A stretch of 64,000 bases of DNA, taken from positions 30,062,001 through 30,126,000 of the forward strand of contig CANTUV010000008.1 of assembly GCA_947685225.1 (NCBI GenBank), read 5' to 3'. Under the pieces are notes generated by a model. That model searched no databases, had not been told where the DNA came from, and saw nothing but the letters and a program-made list of their open reading frames with translations. How positions within the stretch are numbered: the stretch's first letter is position 1; every line of letters starts with the position of its first letter. This document shows positions 10,483-23,100 of this stretch, one piece after another. The position numbers and the translations under genes were made by a program. This DNA is from Garcia nutans. Lineage: Eukaryota; Streptophyta; Magnoliopsida; Malpighiales; Euphorbiaceae.

Positions 10483-12559
10483 GAGAGAGATGTTGAGTTG
10501 TAATTTGTGATCTAGAGGTTTAGTATGAGGTTAATAAGTGAATAATTGTATTGAGATTCATGTATTTTATCATTTTATTTGGATTAGGTTGTGAAGAAAG
10601 TGGATTGCCCTAATTCAAGTGGTGAAGAGTTCTTGAAAAAGGAAGTGTATAGATTGGTGTGAGTGGTTCTTAAGGTAAGTACAAACCCTATTTGGTTGCA
10701 TATATTTATATGCCCTTGGACCTTAACACATTTGGTTATAAATGTGTTAAGTAATCTACTACATTGTTGATGCTTATGAATAATGTAAATTGCTATGTAT
10801 ATATATATATATATCAATGATGAAATATGAAATGTGAAAGAGGTGCTGACATGATGAAATATGTCAAGTGAAAGATATGATGATCATCAAAAAGGTATGT
10901 GCAATGTAATTGGTTATAATGAATACTTGTATGATAAATTGCTTTAATGTGATTTGAGATTTATGAGATGTAATGCCTCATGTTGAATACTTAAATGATG
11001 AATTGATTTAATGTGAATTGAGATATAATGAGGTGTGAAGCCAATGTGATTGGTTATGATGAATCAAATGAAATAAGTGGGGCATGTGTGCCTAGATGAT
11101 AATATTCAATACAATTAATTATGTATTCTCTATTAATGAGATGAGGAGCCATGATTGTTGGCTAAAATGATAATGATGCAAATGAGATGATTGAGGCATG
11201 ATTGCCTAAGTGATGATGAGAAAATGAGAATGAAATTGATAATGAAATAATGAATGAATTGTGTGTCTAATATGTTCTTCCATTTTCAGAGTTTTGTTGT
11301 TGGTGGCATGCCTATAGTAACAATCTCTTGAAGTTAGGTTGGGCTTGATCCTTGAAGCCAAGTTGGGTTGAAGTTTAGCATGCTTAACTCCCCTTGAATC
11401 TTGGTTGGGTCTAGTCCTTGAAGCCTAATTGAGATGTTACAACCCTTGAAGCTAGGTTGGATTTGGTTCTTGAAGCCAAGTTGGGTTGATACTTAGCATG
11501 CTTTGTTCCCCTTGAAGCTTGGTTGAACCTAAATCCTTGAAGCCTAGTTGGGATAATGATAATGATAAATGTGATAATAGAACCAAAACATTAACTCTGA
11601 TAGTGGAATGACATATTAGTGTCTTTTGGGCCCATGCTTGTCTTTGTTTAAATATGATTCATGAAATGTGCAATGAATGAATAATGAGACTTATGCTCGT
11701 CTTGGTTTAAATGTAAATTATGCAATAAGAGATAATGTTATGAGATATATGATGATAATTACGGAATGAAAGGATTTCGATATATATAAGTAAATTAATG
11801 AAAGTGAAGGTGGCTTGAAAAATTATGTTGAATGATGAGATGTGCAAGTACAACATGAAAATACAATATGATGTATAATATGAATGTGGATGTGGACATT
11901 GTTAATATTATTTTATGAATATTCTAATAAGTCATGGAATTGTGGTTTGTATCAATAATATATGTGTGCATGGATATAATGACGGGATTAGTAGAAATAC
12001 ATGTATATATGGAAGGTGTAATTGAAATAGGAAAACATGATAACAAAAATAATGATATATGAAATTAACATATGAATATGATTTTCTATAATGTATGTTT
12101 ATAATATTTATTTGTACTACTAAGCTCTTTGGCTTAGCGCGGTTGTGTAATCGCGCAGGTGAGTAGGTGGTAGATCTGAAGTAAATCGGTATGCCACGAG
12201 AAAGGTAAGTGTATCTCGAGACCAACTAGAAGGTGATGCATACATATAAAAAAAATTTAATATGTTGTATTTTGACAATAATGTATTTATCTATATAAGT
12301 GTATTTTTATTAAAGACAAGAATATTATATATATATATATATAAGATTTTGAAAGTAGAATGATTTTGTAAATGTGCTTTAAATAAAATGTACTATTCTC
12401 GGAACTCCGATTAAAGTTTTCAACTATAACGATCAGTGATATTCTTATACTTTATATATGTACTGTATGTATACCAGGTATATGTATAGTACTTATATGG
12501 AGTATGGGGGTGTTACAAAATTGCTCGGTCAAAAATTATTTAGAACTCGGATTAGTCAA

Positions 12560-12835
12560 ATTGAGGAGCTAAAAATCGACATGAGGCCTCCTCATATTGA
12601 TTTGGGCTGTCCAAATAGACATGAGGCCTCCTCATATCGATTTGGGCTGTCCAAATTGATGTGAGGCAGCCTCATATTGATTTGGGCAACCCTCATATCG
12701 ATTTTGGCTGCCCAAATCGATATGAGGGAGCCTTATATCAATTTTGAGTGTTAAAATCGATATGAGGTCTCTCTCATATTGATTTTGACTGCCCAAATCG
12801 ATATGAGGTCTCCCTCATATCAATTTTGGCAGCTC
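12560..12835. repeat. Tandem palindromic array in the Tat-type LTR
   Basis: About six units of roughly 45-50 bases alternate CCTCATATCGATTT with its inverse AAATCGATATGAGG, joined by GGGCTGCCC-like linkers. In element orientation the array lies upstream of the TATA box. The homologous LTR at 59798-61983 lacks this sequence and has a different, GC-rich repeat block at about the same place (61610-61790). Confidence 0.75.
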
Positions 12836-13019
12836 AACTCAAACCGAACCCTAATTTTTAATTACTTTCGGACCAAACCTATTTTACCATTTAATTTGGG
12901 CTTTTATGAATTGGACCATCTAATATTTAAGCTTTAAAATTAGGTTTAGGTTCTTCAAAATTATAATGAAACAAGGTAAGCTTCCTAATCCTAATTCGTG
13001 CCAAAATTAATGGTCTACA

Positions 13020-15480
13020 ACATCTAAATTGGATTTGCAAGAAGGCCATACCCTATACCTACATGATGTTCTCTATGCTCTAAGCATTTGTCAAAATTTG
13101 GTCTCTGTTCTTACTTTATTAAAGTTAGGATATAATTTGTATTTTAAGGAAGACTACATAATAATTTGTATTAATAGTATTATAATTTCTAATAGTATTT
13201 CTAATAGTATTATAATTTCTAATAATTTCTAGCAATAAAGATATGGATGCTTGTTTATGGCATGCTAGATGAAGGCATATTGGGTAAGATAGAATGAATA
13301 CGCTTGCCCATGATGGTCCATTAGGATTAAGGAAAAAATTTGTATTGTCCACTTTTGAACTTTGTTTGCAAGAAAAAAAATTAGAAAACCATTTGGAAAG
13401 GGCACAAGAGTTCAATTCCTTTGCAACTTATACAATTACATATTTGTGGACCAATAAATATTAAAGCAAGGCATGGATCTTCATATTTTATTACCTTTAT
13501 AGATGATTATACTCGATACGATCATGTCTATTTGATAATGCACAAATTTGAAGCATTATATTGCTTTGCAAAATATTTAAATGAAGTTGAGAATCAATTA
13601 GACCAGAAATTAAAAGCTTTGCGAATTGATTGAGGAAGAGAGTATCTCTCTTTAAGAGATTATGTGAAGAGAAAGGTATTATGAGGCAGTTAACTACTCC
13701 TAGAACTCCACAACAGAATGGTGTTACAGAAAGACGAAATAGAACCTTGCTTGAAATGGTTAGGTCAATTAAGGCACAAGCTAATTAATCTTCCAATGTA
13801 ATTTTGAGGTGATGCTTTATTAATCACTACCTACATACTTAACCGTGGTCCTTTTAAGTTAGTTTATTATACATCTTATGAATTATGGTCGGTAGCATAA
13901 TGGAAGAATAACAGAAATTGAGTCCCGAGATGTCACCTTCCTTGAAGATACTTTCCCTTCCAAGGACCACATGGACAAAGGTCTTCATCTATATGAAATG
14001 GAAGAACAAGACAAGGATAGTGGGAGAACAGTAGACTTGCTTCACCCATCTCAATTGAGAGGGAGATATGAGAAAGGATTTGATCTAATTTCGATTGGTG
14101 AAGAAAATGATCCTCAATTATGAAGGATTAAATGTTCAAAAACTCCTAAAAGATATATTGCAATAGAAAATGAAGTTTATATAATTACTCCTAATGATGA
14201 TGAAGAACATAAAACAGTTAAAGCTGAACTTGAGTGTCCTGTAAAAGAAAAGTACAAAGTTGCATTGGAAGAGGAAATGGAATCCATGAGAGTAAATCAA
14301 GTTTGGAACTTGGTTTATTTTCCACCTGAACATAAAAGCAATCAAGAATAAATGGATCCTCAAAATAAAACATAAGGTAGATGGTTCGATTTATAGGTAC
14401 AAAGGTCGTCTAGTGGCGAAGGGTTATATTCCACAAGAGGGTATAAAGTATGAGGAAACCTTTTCATATGTTGTAAGGTTTACTTGTATTCACCTTATTC
14501 TAGCTATCGTGGAACATTTAGATCTAAAATTGCATCGAATGGATGTAAAAATAGCTTTTTCTTAATGGAGAGCTGGAAGAAAAAATCTACATGCAACAAC
14601 CTATAGATTTCATTATTAAAGGTCAAGAGCACAAAGTGTGAGAACTTCAAAGATCAATATACGATGTTAAACAATCATCCAAACAGTGGTATCTTTGATT
14701 TTATAAATCTATCTTGACTTAAGATTTCAAGATGGTTAACGAGGATCAGTGTGTTTATGTCAAAAGACATGGTGACCAATTTATAATTCTATCATTTTAT
14801 GTTAATGACATTTTTGATAACTGAAAAGGACAAGGAGTTTGTTATGACCATTAAAGGATGTTATCCACTAATTTTGATATGAAATATATAGGTGAGGCAG
14901 AGCACATATTGAGAGTAAAAATTAAAAGAAATCATTTAAGGAAACTTTTAACTTTATGACAAGAGAATTATATCCAAAAGATTTTTGAACGTTTCAATAT
15001 GAGTAGTTACAAACCTATAGATACTCATATATCAAAAGGAAAGACTTTAATTATTAATATGTGTCCTCAAAATCCACAAGAACAAAAAGGAAATATTCAT
15101 TATACCACATTCTAGTATTGATGAAAGTCTTATATACACTATGTTGTGTACTCGCCCAAACATTTGTTTTGTTGTTGGCCTAGTTAGTTGGTATCAATCA
15201 AATGCTAGAAAAGAGCATTGAAAAGTTGTGAAAAGGATACTAAGATATCTCAAAGGCACTATAGACTATTGCTTATGTTATTAAAGCTTGGATTTGCATC
15301 TAGTTAGTTATTTAGATGTTGACAAGGGATGAGACCTTGATCAACTCGAATCTACTTTCAAATTTACCTTCTTTCTTAACAAAGGCACTATATCTTAGAG
15401 CAATAAGAAGCAAACTTGCATAGCTACAATGGCAGCTAAATTTATAGCATGTTCAACTGTTGTGCAAGAAGCTATTTAAG
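13020..15480 (+). pseudogene. Ty1/copia pol relic
   Basis: Translated fragments appear in copia order on the plus strand. A GAG-pre-integrase segment with LHDVLYALSICQNLVSV is at about 13050-13140. An integrase core follows, with ITFIDDYTRY (13480-13520) and PRTPQQNGVTERRNRTLLEM (13700-13760). Reverse-transcriptase start motifs come next (about 14260-14420, RLVAKGY-like), then RNase H motifs near the end (KQTCIATMAAKFIACST, 15405-15470). Numerous frameshifts and stops break it. The 5' part is missing, because the region abuts the Tat-type LTR at 13019. Confidence 0.85.
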
Positions 15481-16764
15481 ATGAAATGGACAAAGTTGTA
15501 TGTATGAATAACAACTAATTTGGATTTCCCATATCCGAATAACCTATTATAAGCCAAGTGTGAGTTCTCGATTATAACCTGCAAATTGGAAGAGAACTTA
15601 GAGAATTCTAGTAACATAGGTGCTAGGTAGTGACTTAACTTAGATCTGTACAGTGTTTTATATGACATCTAAGGAAAGATAAACATTGTAGCACATGCTT
15701 TATACCATGTGTGTTTACTTAACTAAGAAGGAAGTGGGAGAATGGACCCCTACTTTTCCACTGTGTGAGACCTTAACGTTGAAATTTTACCTTATGATAG
15801 TATCCTCATACTTTTTCTTGTTGCTTGTCATTTATACTGAGTGTTTGCAAACTTGGTATGTTACCTATGATTATGGATGATTTGGTCTATGGAACATGAC
15901 TAGAAAAGAAACTAATTACAAATCATAAACTTCGAATGAAAAGGAAGACTTTGTTAAATGTGTCTATTGTTCAACCAATCTTGTTGCTTGAAAATAGTTT
16001 GACTTGATTATGGATACATGAATAATATTTGTGGATCATGTTCTTGAGTGATTAGAAACATCATGATGGAGAGAAAAGTCTAGGGTACTGTGAGTGTTAT
16101 GAATTACTAACTTTATAATCTTATTTGGGGTTGAAGCTACTATGTTATGCCTAATAAATGCATAGTGTTAGCATCTAGTTTCAACCAAATGATTTGAGCA
16201 ACAAAAAAACCCGGTGATGAGACTTTTTAATTCTTTTAGTTTAGTTTATTTCCTTGTTTAAAATCATAAAATGGTATAGTCAGATTGATAAATTGAAAAT
16301 TTTCTCAAAGGTAGTGAACACAACTTAAAAATCTCAAAAAGTTTGGGTTAAGATGTCAAAGGATGGCTTAGAAGCAAGGAAAGTAGACAAACCCTAGCCA
16401 ACTATTCGCACAAATGTTATGAAGGTTCGCATGGAAGTCTTCTAGCCAATAGAAGTTTTGCATTGATTTCTATGTGGATCTCTGCCAGATAGCACCGAAC
16501 ATCTTCATGGATAGTCTAGAATTCCACACAGATGTTATGAGATAGAAGAGGCAGCAAATCAATGTTTGAAGATTTTGTGGATTCTTTCCTTTTATATTTT
16601 GATTCTACCTAATATGTTTCCTTAATACACACTCTTAACTTATCAGGAAGCCTTTTAAAGAAACCCTAAGCCTATAAATACCTCTTAAGCCAACTTTTGA
16701 AGGATCCTTTAACAACTTTTAGCAAAATATACTTATTAATCAATAAAGAGCAACCAAAGCTTTC
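15481..16764. other. Probable copia 3' region, boundaries unresolved
   Basis: It follows the copia RNase H relic. A purine-rich tract, AAGTGGGAGAATG (about 15732), resembles a copia polypurine tract. A TATA box (TATAAATA, 16673-16680) lies about 90 bases before the solo-LTR insertion, so this may be the copia 3' LTR continuing at 29202. I could not find its termini. No gene is visible. Confidence 0.4.
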
Positions 16765-16769
16765 ATCCT

Positions 16770-17513
16770 TGTAACACTCCTATACCTCGTATACGTACAC
16801 AGCATGCTTATACGATCGTAATATACGTATACTGAATATAGAAATGCCACATTATACAAAAGACTCAAGTCATATCTCTTTAAAAAGAAAAGAAGCAAAT
16901 ATCAAACGGTTGAGTGAAATTCATTAAAACACAATAGATAAAAACGTTTATCTAATACGCAACGGAAATTATATCCAATATTTACAAGTACAAATACATT
17001 AAAATAAAAATTTACAAAACATGGAATATATACATGATTGGCAGCTTGACTCTCTGATCTTTAAGCTCTAGGCCAACACTTCACAACAAAACTCAACTAG
17101 CTCTAGAGGAATCCTCCGTCTCAACCCTATCACCTGCGTGATAAATCACAATCGCGCTGAGCCAACAACTCAGTAGTACAAACCATAATAATAGTATGCA
17201 ATGTCAATATCAATGTCATACATTCAGCGATAGAGATCATATTCATAAATGTTACATTTCATTATTTCAATAATTGTATCATCATTCGTCACATATATTC
17301 AACATAGACACACATGGGCCTAACAAGTATTTAATATGATATTCAAAGTCCAGAGTTACTGCTTTGGTCCATATTCACAATAATCAAGCCCGTAGGCAAT
17401 AAACATATATATCTCTATCCATGGATAGTGTAACAGACCCAGTCTCTTGGACCATCAACTCAATAACTTGAGGAGATCCTCAACCCGGCAAGACTGTTAC
17501 CTGTAACAGACCC
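16770..17513 (-). mobile_element. Chromovirus solo LTR (copy d), left part
   Basis: On the plus strand it starts TGTAACACTCC and reads in reverse orientation. The left duplication ATCCT is at 16765-16769. The hairpin stem at 17157-17173 is CTGAG...CTCAG instead of CTAAG...CTTAG, a compensatory change. It is interrupted at 17513 by the complete element; the last five bases, GACCC (17509-17513), are that element's target duplication. The rest of the LTR resumes at 27558. Confidence 0.9.
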
Positions 17514-20103
17514 TGTAACACCCCCACATCCAAAACACGCACGCTACAAACTCCACAATGTAATATACGTGCACTGAACATAGGGATGCTACGGATTTTA
17601 TTAACATTCAAAACATTTTAAATGATACTATAATCTTTCTCATTATACATTATAGAAAATAAGTCATTAACTTGTAATATAAAACAAATAGATATATATA
17701 TATACATTTACTTAATACGCAGCGGAATATAGAAAATATTTACAAATATACATATATTTACATTATAAACAATACTTTACAAAATATAAAAGAGTTATAC
17801 ATGATTGGCAACTTTCTCTGATCTTTAAGTCCCAAAATCAACTCTTCAATGTTTACTCTCACTCGGTCTCGAAGAGCTCTCGGGTTCAACTCTATCACCT
17901 GCGCGATTAACACTATCGCGCTAAGCCAACGGCTTAGTAAGACAAATCATGCTAATGTTATGCTTTAGTGCAATGCAATGCTACACACCTTATTAATAAA
18001 AACAACATCATAGATGTAAAGCTAACAACATACTTTTACATTCCATAAACCACAATATATGAACATATCACATTTCAACATCCTTCCATATATCTCATTT
18101 ATCAATCATGTTACCATTCATGAATCATATTAAACAAAGACAAACATGGGCCCAAAACACACTAATATGCCATTCTATTTTCAGAGTTAATGCTTTGGTT
18201 TTGTTATCACATTTATCAATATCATATACCCAACTAGGCTTCAAGGATTAGGTTCAACTAAGCTTCAAGGGGAACAAAGCATGCTAAGTATCAACCCAAC
18301 TTAGCTTCAAGAACCAACCCAACCTAGCTTCAAGGGTTGTAACATCTCAATTAGGCTTCAAGGACTAGACCCAACCAAGATTCAAGGGGAGTAAAACATG
18401 TTAAACTTCAACCCAACTTGGCTTCAAGGATCAAATCCAACCTAACTTCAAGAGATTGTTACTATCATTAGGCATGCCACCAACAACAAACTCTGAAAAT
18501 GGAATAACATATTAGCCACACAATTCATTTATTATTCAATTATCATTTCCATTCTCAATTCTCATCATCATTTAGGCAAACATGCCTTATTTCTTTCAAT
18601 AGAATCATCATAATCACATTATATCCCACATAGCATCATTCATAAATATCAACATTTCATTCCACATTGTAGACAAAATATCAATATTCATATGCATCAT
18701 CCATATCATCAAATGTAGGTTAAATCTCAACATCATATGAATGTATGCAAGTATGTACTTGTACTTACCTCAATCACAAATCACACAACCCTAAATACTT
18801 TCCTTTTCCAAGATTCTTCACTTCTCAAATCAATGATCAATCACTTGCTTCAAAACCTAATCCAAAAGTAATAACATATACTTGCTTAGAGATACACAAG
18901 TGATAATCCAATTAAGAGTTAACTAGGGCAAACCCTAAACTTGACACGCTCACCCACACGGGCGTGTTCCTGACTGTGTCCTAACTCCACAACACAGAAG
19001 CATTTACACGCTCAACAACACGGGCGTGTTCCTGGGCGTGTAATACCTTCTGCCTCTCAAACATAACAACACGTCCAACATCATGAACGTGCTCCTGGCC
19101 GTGTCAATTCTCAAATCTCACAGTGGCTATGACACGCTCAATAACACGGGCGTGTTACTGGTCGTGTCAATCCCACTGCCTCCAACACAATTGACACGCC
19201 TAAAAACCCTGGATGTGCTCATAGGCGTGTCCGGCCACAAATCAAGATTCCGGCCAAAATAACCAAACACTCAACAACACACTTCTATTCATTAACATCC
19301 TCTTCAAACAATCTTCACAAAACATACCCAAAAACCATCTTAAACTTGCAACAACACCAAAAACAAACCGAAACACACATCAAACTCAAAACACCAAATC
19401 ATCTCAAAACCCTAAACACAACACAACATCATCTCCTCCAATCAACTTACTCTTTCCTTTAACTTATCCTTAAAATCCAAGATCAAACTAATCAAACACC
19501 CTTAAACATATCAAAATCAAGTAACACACTCTTAGATCATCTATCAAATCCAAATATCATATCAAATAAACAAAAAGATCAAAAGAGAACTTACCAAAGT
19601 TATAAAACTTCTTGAATCATCAACTTGATCACTTAATCTTCCTTCAATTTGAGCTTAACTCTTCAAGATCTTCTCTTTGTCTCTTACTTTCCTTTGTCTA
19701 TGGAGGAGCCGGCCACACAAAGAAGAAAGAAGAAATGAACCACAAGAAACAAAGTCAACTCTTCTTTTAATCTCCACCAAGTGTTTCAATTAAAGCAATT
19801 ACCAAAACACCCTTCTACAAATTGTTTTGTTTCTTTTTAAAACAATTGCCCTTTTTAGTCATTTCACCAATAAACAAATAAATATCTTCATCCCTTGACT
19901 CTCCATTTTGACCAACATATATGTTATATATATTATCATATAAGCAACATATACAATTTTCTCTAAACCCTCTTTTCTTTCCCAAAACACAAATACATAA
20001 ACATTCTCTTCCAATTTCTTTTCTTATCACATAACATATACATTCCATTTAAGCAAACAAAAACAATATGCAAAACTTCTAGGGCATACATTAGGATATT
20101 ACA
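17514..20103 (-). mobile_element. 3' LTR of the complete chromovirus (copy e)
   Basis: On plus it runs TGTAACACCC...ATATTACA, so on minus it runs TGTAATATCC...GGGTGTTACA. The palindromic cassette (CACGCTC...CACGGGCGTG type) is at about 18946-19235 and the hairpin stem at 17921-17937, with a perfect second stem beside it. Confidence 0.95.
18946..19235. repeat. Palindromic ACACG/CGTGT cassette in LTR copy e
   Basis: Repeated units pair a CACGCTC or ACACGCC arm with a CACGGGCGTGTT-like core. They lie about 0.87-1.16 kb from the LTR 5' end. Nearly the same array occurs in the partner LTR at 26395-26690, with several C/T differences inside the palindromes. Confidence 0.7.
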
Positions 20104-20116
20104 ATTCTCCCCCTCT
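20104..20116 (-). promoter_or_regulatory. Polypurine tract of the complete chromovirus
   Basis: On the minus strand AGAGGGGGAGAAT directly precedes the 3' LTR start TGTAATATCC. It is the expected primer site for plus-strand DNA synthesis. The truncated copy at 32283-32296 has the same tract. Confidence 0.9.
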
Positions 20117-20149
20117 AAAAAGAAATTTCGTCCTCGAAATTACCTGATA

Positions 20150-23100
20150 TCAAGTCTGAAACAACTGAGGATACTGATCTCGCATAGCTTGCTCACTTTC
20201 CCAAGTTGCTTCTTCTTTTGCATGATTCTTCCACAAAATTTTCACAAGTGGCACTTTCTTATTCCTCAACTTTTTCACTTCACGTGCCAAGATAGCAACT
20301 GGTTCCTCTTCAAATGTCAAATCTTGACTCACTTCGATTGATTCAATTGGCAACACATAAGATGGATCCGATCTATACCTCCTCAACATAGAAACATGGA
20401 ATACATTATGAATACGATCCAACTCGGGTGGCAAAGCAAGCCGATAAGCAACTGGCCCAACTCTTTCCAAAACTTCATACGGTCCAATGAAACGAGGACT
20501 CAATTTCCCTTTCCGACCAAACCTCAAAATCCTCTTCCAAGGAGACACTTTAAAAAATACCTTATCTCCCACATCAAACTCTATGTCCCTCCTTTTCAGA
20601 TCTGCATAAGACTTCTGTCGGTCTGAAGCTGCTTTTAATCTATCTCTAATCATTTTCACTTTCTCCTCAGTTTCTTGAATCAAATCAGGCCCAATCAGCT
20701 TACCATCTCCAAGTTCACTCCAATATAGAGGTGTCCTACACCGTCTACCATATAATGCTTCGAATGGTGCCATACCAATGCTGGATTGATGACTGTTGTT
20801 GTAAGCAAACTCCACAAGTGGTAGAAATCTATCCCAACTTCCAAAGAAGTCGATGACACAGCTTCTTAACATGTCCTCAATAATCTGTATCACCCTCTCA
20901 GACTGTCCATCCGTCTGTGGATGAAAAGCAGTGCTGAAGTGTAATCGAGAACCCAAAGCACTATGCAAACTCTTCCAAAATCTTGAAGTAAACCGGGGAT
21001 CTCGATCAGACACTAGAGAAATTGGAACACCATGCAACTTCACAATCTCATGGATATACAGCTCAGCTAACCTCTCCAAAGAGTAATCCATCCGAACCGG
21101 AAGAAAATGAGCTGTCTTAGTCAATCTATCCACAATTACCCAAATAGCATCATGTTTCCTTTGTGTCATTGGCAAACCAGACACAAAATCCATTGTTACT
21201 CTTTCCCACTTCCATTCTGGCACTGACAAAGGTTGAAGCAACCCGGTTGGAACTTGATGCTCTGCTTTTACCTTCTGACAGGTGAGACATTTAGATACAA
21301 ACTCAGCAATGTCTCTCTTCATACCGAACCACCAGTAATGTTGTCTCAAATCTTGATACATCTTGGTATTGCCTGGATGCATAGCAAATATTGACTGATG
21401 TGCTTCTTCTAGAATAATCTTTTTCAAATTAGCATCATCAGGTACACACAATCGGTTCTTAAACCAGAGACTCCCATCACTTCTCACAATAAAATCTCTA
21501 CTCTTTCCACTCTGGCAATCTGAAACAATCTTTTGAATCTTCTCATCAGTCAACTGAGCCCTTTTAATCTGATCCAACAAAACTGGTCTCAACTGCAACT
21601 GTGCCAATAATGCACCATCATCACAAGATACAAACCTAACATGCAACGCTCTCAATTCAACAAGCAACGAGAGAGAATAAACAGTTAAACCAGCTAAAGA
21701 CTTCCGACTCAAGGCATCAGCAACAACATTTGCTTTACCTGGATGATAATCAATCAAACAGTCGTAGTCTTTGATCAACTCCAACCATCTCCTCTGCCGA
21801 AGATTTAGCTCTTTCTGAACCCCCAAATATTTCAAACTTTTATGATCAGTATAGATAAAACACTTCTCCCCAAACAGATAGTGTCGCCATATCTTCAATG
21901 CAAACACTATGGCTGCCAACTCCAAGTCATGGGTCGGATAATTGAGCTCATGCGGTTTCAACTGTTGAGAAGCATAAGCTATAACTTTACCTTCTTGCAT
22001 CAAAACACAACCCAAACCACTATGTGAAGCATCACTGTAAATCACATATGGTTTGCCTTCTACAGGTAAAGTAAGAACAGGCGCTTGAGTCAACATTTCT
22101 CTCAACTGTTCAAAGCTAGCCTGACACTGATCCGTCCACACAAATCTAACTCCCTTCCGAAGCAATCTGGTGAGTGGAGTAGCTATCAAAGAAAATCCTT
22201 TTACAAACCGTCGATAATAGCCTGCCAAACCCAGAAAACTTCTAACTTCAGTCACAGACTTTGGTGGACTCCAATTCAGAATAGCTTCAACTTTACTCGG
22301 ATCAACTCTAATACCTTCTGCTGAAACTATATGACCGAGAAAAGTTACTTGGTCAAGCCAAAACTCACACTTTGACAACTTAGCAAACAATTGCTTCTCT
22401 CTCAAGATTTGCAACACAATCCGCAGATGTTTATCATGTTCCTCTTCATTACGCGAATACACCAGAATATCATCAATAAAGACCACTACAAACTGATCCA
22501 GATAGGGCCTAAACACCCTATTCATCAAGTCCATAAAAGCTGCAGGTGCATTCGTCAAACCAAAAGGCATAACTAGAAACTCATAATGCCCATACCTGGT
22601 CCGAAAGGCTGTCTTAGGAACATCTTCAGCTCTGACTCTCAGCTGATGATACCCAGATCTCAGATCAATTTTAGAAAACACTGCTGCACCCTTCAACTGA
22701 TCAAAGAGATCATCGATTCTAGGCAAAGGATATTTATTTTTAATAGTTACCTTGTTCAATTGCCTATAATCGATACACAATCTCATAGTACCATCTTTCT
22801 TCTTCACAAATAAAACAGAAGCTCCCCACGGAGAAACACTGGGGCGAATAAATCCTTTATCCAACAACTCCTGTAATTGCACTTTCAACTCCCTCAATTC
22901 TGCTGGTGCCATTCTATAAGGAGTAATAGAGATAGGAGTGGTACCAGGCAATAATTCAATATCAAACTCTACCTCTCTCTCAGGAGGCAACCCTGGCAAC
23001 TCCTCTGGAAACACATCTGGGAACTCTGCAACTGTGGGTATATCATCAATTTGAGAACCCCTTACTCTAGTATCTACCACATGAGCAAGATAAGCGTCAC

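Larger units (their letters stand above)
9403..12517 (+). mobile_element. Chromovirus solo LTR (copy c), TSD AAATT
   Basis: It runs TGTAATATCC...GGTGTTACA and is flanked by perfect AAATT duplications (9398-9402, 12518-12522). At 3115 bp it is longer than the other copies of the family, partly from AT-rich and GA-repeat expansion. The palindromic cassette is of the CCACG/CGTGG type (10265-10482). The hairpin stem is at 12120-12137, where it has a longer loop. No internal region is present. It sits in the 5' LTR of the Tat-type element. Confidence 0.92.
7972..13019 (-). mobile_element. 5' LTR of the Tat/Ogre-type element, split by a solo LTR
   Basis: In element orientation the LTR starts TGTAGACC (at 13019) and ends GCTCACA (at 7972). 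It is homologous to the LTR at 59798-61983, with matching ends and matching segments around 7980-8270. Without the 3115-bp insertion (9403-12517) and one TSD copy it is about 1.93 kb. A minus-strand TATA box lies at 9325-9334. A tandem array of palindromic repeats (12560-12835) lies upstream of it in the uninterrupted LTR. Confidence 0.8.

Noticed and set aside
20396..22813. Several plus-strand open frames inside the complete chromovirus
   Set aside because: They are antisense to the pol gene and carry no recognisable domain.
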